64,000 nt of DNA from Mycobacterium sp. 852002-50816_SCH5313054-b (GTDB taxonomy: Bacteria > Actinomycetota > Actinomycetes > Mycobacteriales > Mycobacteriaceae). This document shows, in pieces, positions 46,362 to 54,959 of this stretch. The position numbers and the translations under genes were made by a program. A model generated the notes under the pieces. The model was not told where the DNA came from. It worked only from the letters and a program-made list of their open reading frames with translations, and made no database searches. Positions within the stretch are counted from its first letter, which is position 1, and each line of letters begins with the position of its first letter. The stretch covers positions 38,999 through 102,998 of the forward strand of contig NZ_LZIC01000137.1 in assembly GCF_001667185.1 (NCBI RefSeq), read 5' to 3'.

Positions 46362-47136
46362 GGAAGTACCGTACGCACCTCGGTTGGTGTCCGGTGGCTG
46401 GGTGGTGGCCGGGTGGGCGGGCCTCGGCTACGGCGTGTACCTGACCGTGCTCGCCTTGCGCTCGCCGCCGGGAACGAGTTTGACGGGGCACTGGGTTTTG
46501 CAACCGCCGTTCAAGGCGTCGATGGCCTTGCTGCTGACCGTGGCCGCGGTGGCGCACCCCATCGTCCGCGAGCGGCGCTGGCTGATGCCGGCGCTGCTGT
46601 TGTCGGCCGTCGGCGACTGGCTGTTGGCAATCCCGTGGTGGACGATGTCGTTCGGACTGGGGCTGGCCGCATTCCTGTTGGCGCACTTGTGTTTCCTGGG
46701 TGCACTGGTTCCCCTGGCCCGGGCGACGCGGCCGCGCCTGGCCGCGGTCGTGCTGATGTGCCTCATCACGATGTCGCTGTTGCTCTGGTTCTGGCCGCAT
46801 CTGGGCCGCGACAAGCTGACGATTCCGGTGACGCTCTACATGCTCGTGCTGACCGCGATGGTCTGCGCGGCGCTGCTGGCGGACCTGCCGACGATCTGGA
46901 CCGCGGTGGGGGCGGTCTGTTTTGCGGCGTCGGACGCCATGATCGCCATCGGCCGGTTCATCCTGTACAACGACGCGCTGGCGGTGCCGGTCTGGTGGTT
47001 GTACGCGGCGGCCCAGGTCCTGATCACGGCGGGGTTCTTCTTCGGCCGGGAGGAACCCGATTACGACGCCGATTACGAATACGAGTACGAGTACGAGTAC
47101 GAGGGCGATTACGAGCCCGGGTCCGACGAAGGCTAG
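46360..47136 (+). CDS. YhhN/TMEM86-family membrane protein (lysoplasmalogenase-like), acidic EY tail
   Basis: A 258-residue protein with about eight membrane helices, matching Rv1401 in position. The YhhN family includes lysoplasmalogenases; HWVLQPPFKASMALLL and LLLSAVGDWLLAIP carry the conserved Lys and Asp. The last 28 residues are an acidic cytosolic tail with Glu-Tyr dipeptides. ATG 46360 gives an N-terminus (MEVPYAPRLVSGGW) but overlaps the lipI start codon; a GTG at VSGGW is the alternative. TAG is followed at once by the priA start. Confidence 0.75.
   Translation: MEVPYAPRLVSGGWVVAGWAGLGYGVYLTVLALRSPPGTSLTGHWVLQPPFKASMALLLTVAAVAHPIVRERRWLMPALLLSAVGDWLLAIPWWTMSFGLGLAAFLLAHLCFLGALVPLARATRPRLAAVVLMCLITMSLLLWFWPHLGRDKLTIPVTLYMLVLTAMVCAALLADLPTIWTAVGAVCFAASDAMIAIGRFILYNDALAVPVWWLYAAAQVLITAGFFFGREEPDYDADYEYEYEYEYEGDYEPGSDEG
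46368..46373 (-). promoter_or_regulatory. -10 element of lipI
   Basis: TACGGT on the minus strand, 6 nt before ATG 46361. It therefore lies inside the first codons of the divergent membrane-protein gene. Confidence 0.5.
47071..47103 (+). repeat. Hexanucleotide repeat GAGTAC-type in a coding tail
   Basis: Five hexamers run GATTAC, GAATAC, GAGTAC, GAGTAC, GAGTAC and then GAG, encoding Asp-Tyr and Glu-Tyr pairs. Length changes would keep the frame. Confidence 0.6.
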
Positions 47137-49143
47137 TTGTCGGTTCCCTTGGCCAGCAAGGTAACTCCCGAGGTCGAACCGATCGCCCGGGTGCTGCCCA
47201 TGCTGTCGGTGCCCCACCTGGACCGCGAGTTCGACTACCTGGTGTCGGCCGAGCAGTCCGACGACGCCCAGCCCGGGGTTCGGGTGCGGGTGCGGTTCCA
47301 CGGCCGGCTGGTCGACGCGTTCGTGCTGGAGCGCCGCAACGACACCGACCACAACGGCAAGCTCGGCTGGCTGGACCGCGTCGTGTCGGCCGAACCGGTG
47401 CTCACGCCGGAAATCCGCCGGCTGGTGGACGCGGTGGCCGCGCGCTACGCCGGGACCCGGCCCGACGTGTTGCGGCTGGCGGTGCCGCCCCGGCACGCCC
47501 GGGTGGAACGGGAACCGGCGCGCGTCCTCGCGCTGCCGGTGGTCTCGCCCGTCGACCCGTCGGGCTGGGACGCCTACGGCCGCGGCGGGCAGTTTCTGGC
47601 CGCCCTGGCCGAATCGCGCGCCGCCCGGGCCGTCTGGCAGGCGCTGCCGGGTGACCCGTGGGCGGACCGCTTTGCCGAGGCGGCCGCGCAAACCGTCCGG
47701 GCCGGACGGGCGGCGCTGGCGATCGTGCCCGACCAGCGCGACCTCGACGCGCTGTGGGGCGCGGCGACGGCCCGGATCGACCAGGAGTGCGTGGTGGCGC
47801 TGTCGGCGGGGCTCGGTCCGGCCGCGCGCTACCGGCGCTGGCTGGCGGCGCTGCGCGGCACCGCGCGGCTGGTGATCGGCACCCGCAGTGCGGTTTTCGC
47901 GCCGATGTCCGACCTGGGCCTCGTCATGGTGTGGGCCGACGCGGACGACAGCCTGGCCGAGCCGCGGGCGCCATACCCGCACGCCCGCGAGGTGGCGATG
48001 CTGCGCGCGCACCAGGCCCGGTGCGCGGCGCTGATCGGCGGCTTCGCGCGCACCGCCGAGGCCCAGGCGCTGGTGCGCGGCGGCTGGGCGCACGACATCG
48101 TCGCGGCGCGGCCGGTGGTGCGCGCCTGCACCCCGCGGGTCGTCGCCCTCGACGACAGCGGCTACGCCGAGGAACGCGACCCGGCGGCCCGCACCGCGCG
48201 GATCCCGTCCATCGCGCTGCGCGCCGCCCGTTCGTCGCTGCAGGCCGGGGCGCCGGTGCTGGTCCAGGTGCCGCGGCGCGGGTACGTCCCGTCGCTGGCG
48301 TGCGGGCGGTGCCGCACCATCGCCCGGTGCCGGCACTGCACGGGTCCACTGTCGCTGCAGGAGCGCGGGCCGGGCGCCGTGTGCCGCTGGTGTGGTCGCC
48401 CCGAGCCGCAGCTGCGCTGCGCGCGTTGCGGATCCGACGCGGTGCGCGCGGTGGTCGTGGGGGCCCGTCGCACCGCCGAGGAGCTCGGCCGCGCCTTCGC
48501 CGGCACACCCGTCGTCACCTCGGCGGGCGACGCCATCGTGGGCGAGGTGGCCGCCCGCGCGGCGCTGGTGGTGGCGACCCCGGGCGCCGAACCCCGCGTC
48601 GACGGCGGGTACGGGGCGGCGCTCCTGCTGGACACCTGGGCACTGCTGGGCCGGCAAGACCTGCGCGCCGCCGAGGACGCCCTGTGGCGCTGGATGAGCG
48701 CCGCCGCGCTGGTGCGCGCGCGCGGCGACGGCGGCGTGGTGCTGGTGGTCGCCGAATCATCCATTCCCACAGTGCAATCGCTGATCCGGTGGGACCCGGT
48801 GGGCCATGCGGAGGCCGAACTGACGGCGCGAGCCGAGGTCGGCCTGCCGCCCAGCGTGCAGATGGCAGCCGTCGACGGCGGCGCCGAGGCGGTGACGGCG
48901 CTGCTCGACGAGGCGAGGCTGCCCGACGGGGCCGAGCTGCTCGGCCCGGTGGACCTGCCGCCGGGCGTGCGCCGGCCGCCCGGCACGCCCGCCGGCGTCC
49001 CGGTGATCAGGATGCTGGTGCGGGTGCGCCGTGCGCAGGGCCTGGCGCTGGCGGCGGCGCTCCGCCGCGGCGTGGGTGTGCTCAGCGCGCGGCAGAATCA
49101 TGAGCCGGTGCGGGTGCAGATCGACCCGCTGCACATCGGGTGA
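47137..49143 (+). CDS. priA: Primosomal protein N' homolog PriA, helicase motifs degenerate
   Basis: A 668-residue PriA-type protein. The N-terminal DNA-binding domain reads HLDREFDYLVSAEQSDDAQP. Eight cysteines in two zinc sites lie from residue 389 (CGRCRTIARCRHC, then CRWCG and CARCG). The helicase core is altered: where E. coli has the GSGKT Walker A, here is LPGDPWADRFAEA without Gly-Lys-Thr, and the DEEH box reads ADADD. Known actinobacterial PriA proteins share this, so it probably loads the primosome without ATP-driven unwinding. TTG start, directly after the upstream stop. Confidence 0.88.
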   Translation: MSVPLASKVTPEVEPIARVLPMLSVPHLDREFDYLVSAEQSDDAQPGVRVRVRFHGRLVDAFVLERRNDTDHNGKLGWLDRVVSAEPVLTPEIRRLVDAVAARYAGTRPDVLRLAVPPRHARVEREPARVLALPVVSPVDPSGWDAYGRGGQFLAALAESRAARAVWQALPGDPWADRFAEAAAQTVRAGRAALAIVPDQRDLDALWGAATARIDQECVVALSAGLGPAARYRRWLAALRGTARLVIGTRSAVFAPMSDLGLVMVWADADDSLAEPRAPYPHAREVAMLRAHQARCAALIGGFARTAEAQALVRGGWAHDIVAARPVVRACTPRVVALDDSGYAEERDPAARTARIPSIALRAARSSLQAGAPVLVQVPRRGYVPSLACGRCRTIARCRHCTGPLSLQERGPGAVCRWCGRPEPQLRCARCGSDAVRAVVVGARRTAEELGRAFAGTPVVTSAGDAIVGEVAARAALVVATPGAEPRVDGGYGAALLLDTWALLGRQDLRAAEDALWRWMSAAALVRARGDGGVVLVVAESSIPTVQSLIRWDPVGHAEAELTARAEVGLPPSVQMAAVDGGAEAVTALLDEARLPDGAELLGPVDLPPGVRRPPGTPAGVPVIRMLVRVRRAQGLALAAALRRGVGVLSARQNHEPVRVQIDPLHIG

Positions 49144-49147
49144 CGCG

Positions 49148-50869
49148 CTAGGTGCCGGGCTGGCCGTACAGCTTGCCGGCGGTGCCGCCGGTACCCACCG
49201 TGCCGCCGGCCCCGACGTTGCCGCCGTTGCCCCCATTGCCGACGTACTGGGCGTCGCCGCCCTTGCCGCCATGGCCGTTGCCCGCCACGGAACCCCCGTT
49301 GCCGCCGTTGCCGACCACCCCGCCGCTGCCACCGGCGCCGCCAATGGCGGCGTTGCCTGCGCCGGCGGAGCCGCCGACGCCCCCGGCGCCATACCCCCTG
49401 GCGTTGCCGCCGGCGCCGCCATGGCCGTTGGTCAAGGCTGCGCCGCCGGCACCGCCGTCACCCTGCAGCAGGCCGCCCCAGCCGCCCTGACCACCCGTGC
49501 CTTGCGGGCTGAGCCCGGCTGAGCCGCCGGCGCCGCCGGTGCCGAGCAACCCGGCATTGCCGCCGGCGCCGCCGAAGCCCTGGGAGCCGAGGCCGGTGCC
49601 ACCGGCGCCGCCGGCGCCCCACAGCAACCCGCCCGTGCCCCCGGCGCCGCCATGGCCGCCGGAAATCGCGGCGCCGACGGCGCTACCGCCGGCACCGCCG
49701 GTGCCGAACAGCCCGGCGTTGCCACCGCTTCCGGCCGTCGCGCCGGCGTTCCCCGAACCCGTGTTGCCCCCGTTGCCCGCGGCGCCGGCCAGCAATCCGG
49801 CATTACCGCCGTTGCCGCCCGCGCCGGCCGTCGTGCTACCGGCACCGCCGATCCCGCCGGTCCCGCCGCTGCCCGCCAAAAACCCGCCGTGACCGCCGGT
49901 ACCACCCGTGCCGCCGAGGTTACCGTTGGGGTCGCTGGCGTTGCCGCCGATGCCGCCGGCGCCGGCGTCGCCGAGCACCCAGGTGTTGCCGCCGGCGCCG
50001 CCAGTGCCGCCGTTGGCGTGGCCGCCGGACGCGCCGCCGGTGGAGTTGCCGCCGGCCCCGCCTGTCCCAGCGGGGCCAATCAGGGCACTGCCGCCGGCTC
50101 CACCGGTGCCGCCGACACCACCGTCGGTGACTGTGCCGGCGATGGTGGCGTTGCCCCCAAATCCGCCGGCCCCCGCGGGCCCTATCAGCCCGGCGTTGCC
50201 GCCGGCTCCACCGGTCCCGCCGGCAAAGTCTGCGGCTGTGGTGCCCCCACCGGCGCCGCCGCCCCCGCCGGCCCCGTACAGCCAGCCGCCATGGCCGCCA
50301 GCGCCGCCGGCCCCGCCGTTCCCGACGCTGCTGAGGCCGCCGGTCCCGCCGGCGCCCCCGGTGCCGATCAGCCCGGCCGCCCCGCCATTACCGCCGGCCA
50401 GGCCGTTGTTGGTCGCCTGAGAGAAGCCGGTTCCGCCGTTGCCGTACAAGAGTCCGCCGGCCCCGCCGTTGGGGGACGCCGCGGTCCCGTCGGCGCCGTT
50501 GCCGATCAGCGGGCGGCCCAGCAGCGCCTCGGTTGGCGCGTTGACGGCGCCGAGGACGTCCTGTTGCACCGTTTGCAAGGGGGACGCGCTGGCGGCTTCG
50601 GCAGCGGCGTACTGCGTCGCGCCGCCGCTCATGAGCTGCACAAACTGCTGATGGAAGGCCGCCGCCCGGGCGCTGAGCGCTTGGTATGCCTGGGCGTGAT
50701 CGCCGAACAACGCCGCGACGACGGTCGAGACCTCATCGGCGCCCGCGGCCAGCACTCCAGAGGTAGGGAACGCGGCGGCCGCGTTGGCCTCGCCGAGCGT
50801 CGCACCGATGTTCGCCAGATCGGCCGCCGCTGCGGAAACCAGCTCGGGCGCCGTGGTCAGAAACGACAT
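49148..50869 (-). CDS. PE_PGRS protein
   Basis: A 573-residue protein. The PE domain (residues 1-95, MSFLTTAPELVSAAAADLAN) is followed by the conserved linker LLGRPLIGNGADGT (the GRPLI motif), then about 440 residues of GGAGG-x-GG PGRS repeats. No distinct C-terminal domain follows. ATG 50869 has AGGAGGG upstream. Likely exported through ESX-5 to the outer surface. In M. tuberculosis a methyltransferase (Rv1403c) occupies this place beside priA. The repeats are assembly-sensitive. Confidence 0.9.
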   Translation of the reverse strand: MSFLTTAPELVSAAAADLANIGATLGEANAAAAFPTSGVLAAGADEVSTVVAALFGDHAQAYQALSARAAAFHQQFVQLMSGGATQYAAAEAASASPLQTVQQDVLGAVNAPTEALLGRPLIGNGADGTAASPNGGAGGLLYGNGGTGFSQATNNGLAGGNGGAAGLIGTGGAGGTGGLSSVGNGGAGGAGGHGGWLYGAGGGGGAGGGTTAADFAGGTGGAGGNAGLIGPAGAGGFGGNATIAGTVTDGGVGGTGGAGGSALIGPAGTGGAGGNSTGGASGGHANGGTGGAGGNTWVLGDAGAGGIGGNASDPNGNLGGTGGTGGHGGFLAGSGGTGGIGGAGSTTAGAGGNGGNAGLLAGAAGNGGNTGSGNAGATAGSGGNAGLFGTGGAGGSAVGAAISGGHGGAGGTGGLLWGAGGAGGTGLGSQGFGGAGGNAGLLGTGGAGGSAGLSPQGTGGQGGWGGLLQGDGGAGGAALTNGHGGAGGNARGYGAGGVGGSAGAGNAAIGGAGGSGGVVGNGGNGGSVAGNGHGGKGGDAQYVGNGGNGGNVGAGGTVGTGGTAGKLYGQPGT

Positions 50870-51058
50870 CGGCCGTCCCTCCTGCATCCAATTGGGGTTG
50901 GAATCATCCGTTGCGTACGGCTAACGAATCCTAGCGCGACTGGCGGTATCGTCACGGCGTTTCTGGCCGAGTTCGGTTGTCCCGGAAGTAACGTCATTCG
51001 TCTTCAATACGCCCCGAGAAACGCGACAGAGGATGCCCGGCAGCGATAGTGTACGTAG

Positions 51059-51073
51059 GAAACAGTTCCTGAC
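51059..51073 (+). promoter_or_regulatory. Candidate MarR operator upstream of the MarR gene
   Basis: GAAACAGTTCCTGAC matches GAAACAATTGCTGAC upstream of the divergent methyltransferase in 13 of 15 positions. It overlaps the dyad AGGAA-ACAG-TTCCT (51057-51070). Confidence 0.55.
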
Positions 51074-51139
51074 TTCGATACTGAACGCTGTTACACTTCT
51101 CTACTCTTTGGCTCGCAGATGGCCCGAACGGGAGGCGCG

Positions 51140-51628
51140 ATGGCGGCGGACAACGCGACCACGGCTGACGAATCCTTGGATGTGATCACCGACGCGCTGC
51201 TGACGGCCTCCCGTCTGCTGGTGGCGATCTCCGCTCGTTCGATCGGGCAGGTCGACGAGACCATCACCATTGCGCAGTTCCGGACCCTGGTGATCCTGTC
51301 CAACCGGGGTCCGGTCAACCTGGCCACGTTGGCCGGCCTGCTGGGTGTGCAGCCTTCGGCCACCGGCCGCATGGTCGACCGCCTTGTCGCCGCCGGGCTG
51401 ATAGACCGCCTTCCGCACCCCACTTCCCGCCGCGAACTGCTCGCCGCGCTGACCAAGCGCGGGCGCGAGGTCGTCCGGCGGGTCACCGCGTTCCGGCGCG
51501 CCGAGATCGCCGCCATCGTGGCGAAGATGCCGCCGCCCGAGCGCCAGGGGCTGGTGCGGGCCCTGACCGCGTTCACCGCCGCAGGCGGCGAGCCTGACGT
51601 CCAGCTGGATGCCGACCTCGACCTGTAG
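51140..51628 (+). CDS. MarR-family transcriptional regulator (Rv1404 type)
   Basis: A 162-residue winged-helix regulator. The DNA-binding part reads NLATLAGLLGVQPSATGRMV, followed by the wing DRLPHPTSRRELLAALTKRG. Rv1404 is reported to repress adjacent methyltransferase genes. ATG 51140 is chosen over 51119 because GGGAGG lies just before it. It is convergent with the methyltransferase at 51648-52475 (19-bp gap), and both have the same candidate operator upstream. Confidence 0.9.
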   Translation: MAADNATTADESLDVITDALLTASRLLVAISARSIGQVDETITIAQFRTLVILSNRGPVNLATLAGLLGVQPSATGRMVDRLVAAGLIDRLPHPTSRRELLAALTKRGREVVRRVTAFRRAEIAAIVAKMPPPERQGLVRALTAFTAAGGEPDVQLDADLDL

Positions 51629-51647
51629 TCGCCCCCACGGGCCCGCC

Positions 51648-52475
51648 TCACCGCTTTTCGGCGGTGACCAGCAGGTACTCCCAGCGCATGGCGCCTTCGG
51701 TCAGGTGTTGGTGGGCCAGTTCGACGAGCTGGGCGTCGAGCTCGGCGGCCAGGATCCGGTTGTGGCCGATGTTCGCGTACGCCTCGATGGTGGGGCCGTA
51801 GTGCTCCTTGAAGTAGCAGTGCACGGCCTCGGCGCTCTCGAACCGGTCCACAGGCAGGCCGCCCCGCAGCGTCGTGACGCCGCGGACCCGATCGCCCAGC
51901 AGGCCGGCGACGTAACCCTCGCGTCCCCACAACGCCGCCGGGGCCACCGCCGGTGAGAGGCTCGGACGGTACGGCCGCAGGGTGGCCAGCATCCGGCCGA
52001 AGAATCCGTCGGGAGTCCAGCTGATCACGCCGATCGTCCCGCCCGGCCGGCAGACCCGGATCAGCTCGTCGGCGGCGCGCCGGTGGTCCGGCGCGAACTG
52101 CACGCCGATCGCCGAGATCACCGCGTCGAACTCGCCGTCGCCGAACGGCAGCGCGTGCGCGTTGGCTTCCCGGTAGTCGATCAGCAGCCCCTGCGCGGCG
52201 GCCCGCGCCTGGGACCGCCGCAGCAGCTCGGGCGTGAGGTCGGTGGAGACGACGTCGGCACCGGTCTGGGCGGCGGGCAGCGAGATGTTGCCGGACCCGG
52301 CGGCGACGTCGAGCACCCGCACCCCCGGTCCGATACCGGCCGCCGCCACCAAGACGGGACCGAGCGGGGCCATCACCTCCTCGGCCATCAGGGCGTAGTC
52401 GCCCAGCGCCCACATCGCGCGGTGAGTGGCCGCGACGTGGTCGGGGATGGTGGTGTCGACAGCGTCGAGTGTCAT
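51648..52475 (-). CDS. SAM-dependent methyltransferase (Rv1405c type)
   Basis: A 275-residue class I methyltransferase of the UbiE/COQ5-like group. Motif I is VLDVAAGSGNISLPAA, followed by the acidic strand end VVSTDLTPEL, ALPFGDGEFDAVIS and RVCRPGGTIGVISW. The acceptor is unknown; its orthologs are noted as acid- and MarR-regulated. ATG 52475 follows AGGAGG. The frame is open far upstream by chance. It shares the candidate operator with the MarR gene. Confidence 0.9.
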   Translation of the reverse strand: MTLDAVDTTIPDHVAATHRAMWALGDYALMAEEVMAPLGPVLVAAAGIGPGVRVLDVAAGSGNISLPAAQTGADVVSTDLTPELLRRSQARAAAQGLLIDYREANAHALPFGDGEFDAVISAIGVQFAPDHRRAADELIRVCRPGGTIGVISWTPDGFFGRMLATLRPYRPSLSPAVAPAALWGREGYVAGLLGDRVRGVTTLRGGLPVDRFESAEAVHCYFKEHYGPTIEAYANIGHNRILAAELDAQLVELAHQHLTEGAMRWEYLLVTAEKR

Positions 52476-52537
52476 CGGACCTCCTGGGATAGGAACGGAT
52501 TGGCTGCCCGACGTCGTCGTCGTAACTATTGCCACAA

Positions 52538-52552
52538 GAAACAATTGCTGAC
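52538..52552. promoter_or_regulatory. Candidate MarR operator upstream of the methyltransferase
   Basis: GAAACAATTGCTGAC, 63 bp before ATG 52475, in an AT-rich island (52525-52580). It adjoins the dyad ATTGC-TGACA-GCAAT. Confidence 0.55.
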
Positions 52553-52616
52553 AGCAATAATATACGCACAAAACTGTATGAATCCTGGGCGTGTCCTGCG
52601 GAGATCCGGTGCTTCC

Positions 52617-52622
52617 TAGACT
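52617..52622 (+). promoter_or_regulatory. -10 element of fmt
   Basis: TAGACT, then 6 nt, then GTG 52629. This decides between the two in-frame GTG codons at 52623 and 52629. Confidence 0.5.
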
Positions 52623-52628
52623 GTGCCC

Positions 52629-53558
52629 GTGCGCCTCGTCTTCGCCGGAACCCCCGAGCCCGCGCTGCCCGCGCTGCGTCGCCTCATCGATTCGCCCCGG
52701 CACGACGTGCTCGCGGTGCTGACCCGGCCCGACGCCGCCTCGGGCCGGCGCGGCAAACCGGAGCCGTCTCCGGTGGCCCGCGAGGCGCTCGACCGCGGCA
52801 TCCCGGTGCTGCGACCGGCGCGGCCCAACTCCCCGGAGTTCGTCGCCGAGCTGTCGGAATTCGCGCCCGACTGCTGCCCGGTGGTGGCCTACGGCGCGCT
52901 GCTGCGCGACGAGCTGCTCGCCGTGCCCCCGCACGGTTGGATCAACCTGCACTTCTCGCTGCTGCCCGCCTGGCGCGGCGCGGCGCCGGTGCAGGCCGCG
53001 ATCGCCGCGGGGGACTCCATCACCGGGGCGAGTACCTTCCGGATCGAGCCGAGCCTGGACTCCGGACCGGTGTACGGGGTGGTCACCGAGGCGATCAGGC
53101 CGACCGACACCGCGGGGGATCTGCTTGAGCGGCTTGCCCTTTCGGGTGCGGAGCTGCTGTCGGCCACGCTGGACGGCATCGCCGACGGGACCCTGACGCC
53201 GCGGCCGCAACCGGCCGAGGGGGTCAGCGTGGCGCCGAAGGTCAGCGTCGAACAGGCCCGGGTGCGCTGGGACCTGCCCGCGCCGGTGGTGGAGCGCCGG
53301 ATCCGGGCCGTCACACCCAACCCGGGCGCCTGGACGCTCATCGGTGACCTGCGGATCAAGCTCGGACCCGTGCAGGTCGACGACGCGCCAATATCCTTGC
53401 CGCCCGGCGTCATTCACGCCGACCGCAAGAACGTCTGGATCGGTACCGGTTCACAACCGGTGCGGCTGGGCCAGATCCAGCCGCCCGGCAAGAAATTCAT
53501 GAACGCCGTCGACTGGACGCGCGGCGCCCGGCTCGACGCCGCCGCGCGGGCGTCATGA
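52629..53558 (+). CDS. fmt: Methionyl-tRNA formyltransferase
   Basis: A 309-residue enzyme that formylates initiator Met-tRNA using 10-formyl-THF. The formyl-folate site shows HGWINLHFSLLPAWRGAAPV with the catalytic Asn-His pair and the later Asp in SLDSGPVYG. The C-terminal tRNA-binding domain starts near RWDLPAPVVERRIRA. GTG 52629 gives MRLVFAGTPEPALP, as in M. tuberculosis. It overlaps rsmB by 4 bp and heads the translation and riboflavin cluster. Confidence 0.95.
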   Translation: MRLVFAGTPEPALPALRRLIDSPRHDVLAVLTRPDAASGRRGKPEPSPVAREALDRGIPVLRPARPNSPEFVAELSEFAPDCCPVVAYGALLRDELLAVPPHGWINLHFSLLPAWRGAAPVQAAIAAGDSITGASTFRIEPSLDSGPVYGVVTEAIRPTDTAGDLLERLALSGAELLSATLDGIADGTLTPRPQPAEGVSVAPKVSVEQARVRWDLPAPVVERRIRAVTPNPGAWTLIGDLRIKLGPVQVDDAPISLPPGVIHADRKNVWIGTGSQPVRLGQIQPPGKKFMNAVDWTRGARLDAAARAS

Positions 53559-54922
53559 CTCCCCAGCCACGCAAGCCGCGCCGGCCGCTGGATCCGGCGC
53601 GCGCGGCCGCGTTCGAGGTACTGCGCGCCGTCAGCGAGCGCGACGCGTACGCGAACCTGGCCCTGCCCGCGCTGTTGCGCCAGCGCGGAATCACCGGCCG
53701 CGACGCCGCTTTCGCCACCGAGCTGACCTACGGCACCTGCCGCACCCGGGGGTTGCTCGACGCGGTCATCGGCGCGGCCGCCGGGCGGCCGCCGGAGGCC
53801 ATCGACCCGGTGCTGCTCGATCTGCTCCGGCTCGGCGCCTATCAGCTGCTGCGCACCCGCGTCGACGCCCACGCCGCGGTGTCCACCACGGTCGAACAGG
53901 CCGGGATCGAATTCGACTCGGCCCGAGCGGGTTTCGTCAACGGTGTGCTGCGCACCATCTCCCGCCGCGACGAGAAGTCCTGGGTCGACGAGCTGGCCCC
54001 CGACCCGGCGCGGGATCCGGTCGGGCACGCCGCGTTCGTGCACGCGCACCCGCGCTGGATCTCCCAAGCCTTCGCCGACGCGCTCGGCGCGGCCGCGGCC
54101 GAACTCGACGCCGTGCTGGCCAGCGACGACGAACGCCCCCAGGTGCACCTGGCCGCGCGCCCGGGCGCGCTGACCGCCGCCGAGCTCGCCGATGCGGTGG
54201 GCGGCACCGTCGGCCGCTATTCGCCGTACGCGGTGTATCTGCCGGGCGGCGATCCCGGGCGGCTGGCACCCGTGCGCGACGGCGCCGCGCTGGTCCAGGA
54301 CGAGGGCAGCCAGCTGGTGGCCCGGGCGCTGACGCTGGCCCCGGTCGACGGCGACACCGGCCGCTGGCTGGACCTGTGCGCCGGCCCCGGCGGCAAGACC
54401 GCGCTGCTGGCCGCGCTGGGCGCGGACTCCGGGGCTCGCGTCACCGCGGTGGAACCCACGCCGCGACGCGCCGACATGGTGGTCGAGAACACCCGCGGCT
54501 CGCCGGTCGACGTGCTGCGGGTCGACGGGCGGCAGACCGGCCTCGAGCCCGGCTTCGACCGGGTGCTCGTCGATGCGCCGTGCACCGGGCTGGGTGCGCT
54601 GCGGCGCCGGCCGGAGGCCCGGTGGCGGCGCCAGCCGGCCGACGTGCCGCCGCTCGCCAAGCTGCAGCGGGAGCTGCTGGCCGCCGCGGTCGCGCTGACG
54701 CGGCCCGGCGGCGTGGTGCTGTATGCGACCTGTTCGCCGCACCTGGCGGAAACCGTTGGGGTGGTTGGCGACGCGCTGCGCCGCCAGCCGGTGCAGGCGC
54801 TGGACGCCCGGCCGCTGTTCGAGCCCGTCACCGAGGGCCTGGGCGACGGCCCGTATGCGCAGCTGTGGCCGCACCGGCACGGCACCGACGCGATGTTCGC
54901 CGCGGCGCTGCGCCGCGTCTGA
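53555..54922 (+). CDS. rsmB: 16S rRNA m5C967 methyltransferase RsmB/Fmu
   Basis: A 455-residue RNA methyltransferase. The N-terminal NusB-like domain reads RAAAFEVLRAVSERDAYANL and FVNGVLRTI. The SAM site is LDLCAGPGGKTALLAAL, and the two catalytic cysteines lie in VDAPCTGLGALRRRPEARW and YATCSPH. It modifies C967 of 16S rRNA by homology. Start ATGA overlaps fmt; rpe begins 37 bp downstream with its own promoter. Confidence 0.94.
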   Translation: MTPQPRKPRRPLDPARAAAFEVLRAVSERDAYANLALPALLRQRGITGRDAAFATELTYGTCRTRGLLDAVIGAAAGRPPEAIDPVLLDLLRLGAYQLLRTRVDAHAAVSTTVEQAGIEFDSARAGFVNGVLRTISRRDEKSWVDELAPDPARDPVGHAAFVHAHPRWISQAFADALGAAAAELDAVLASDDERPQVHLAARPGALTAAELADAVGGTVGRYSPYAVYLPGGDPGRLAPVRDGAALVQDEGSQLVARALTLAPVDGDTGRWLDLCAGPGGKTALLAALGADSGARVTAVEPTPRRADMVVENTRGSPVDVLRVDGRQTGLEPGFDRVLVDAPCTGLGALRRRPEARWRRQPADVPPLAKLQRELLAAAVALTRPGGVVLYATCSPHLAETVGVVGDALRRQPVQALDARPLFEPVTEGLGDGPYAQLWPHRHGTDAMFAAALRRV

Positions 54923-54946
54923 AGTGAGGTTGGCCGCCGCGCTCAG

Positions 54947-54952
54947 TAGTGT
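54947..54952 (+). promoter_or_regulatory. -10 element of rpe
   Basis: TAGTGT followed by 7 nt and ATG 54960, in the short gap after rsmB. Confidence 0.5.
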
Positions 54953-54959
54953 GGCGGAC

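Noticed and set aside
49152..51049. Pro/Ala-rich plus-strand frames opposite the PE_PGRS gene
   Set aside because: Antisense of GGAGG repeats gives Pro-Pro-Ala frames automatically.
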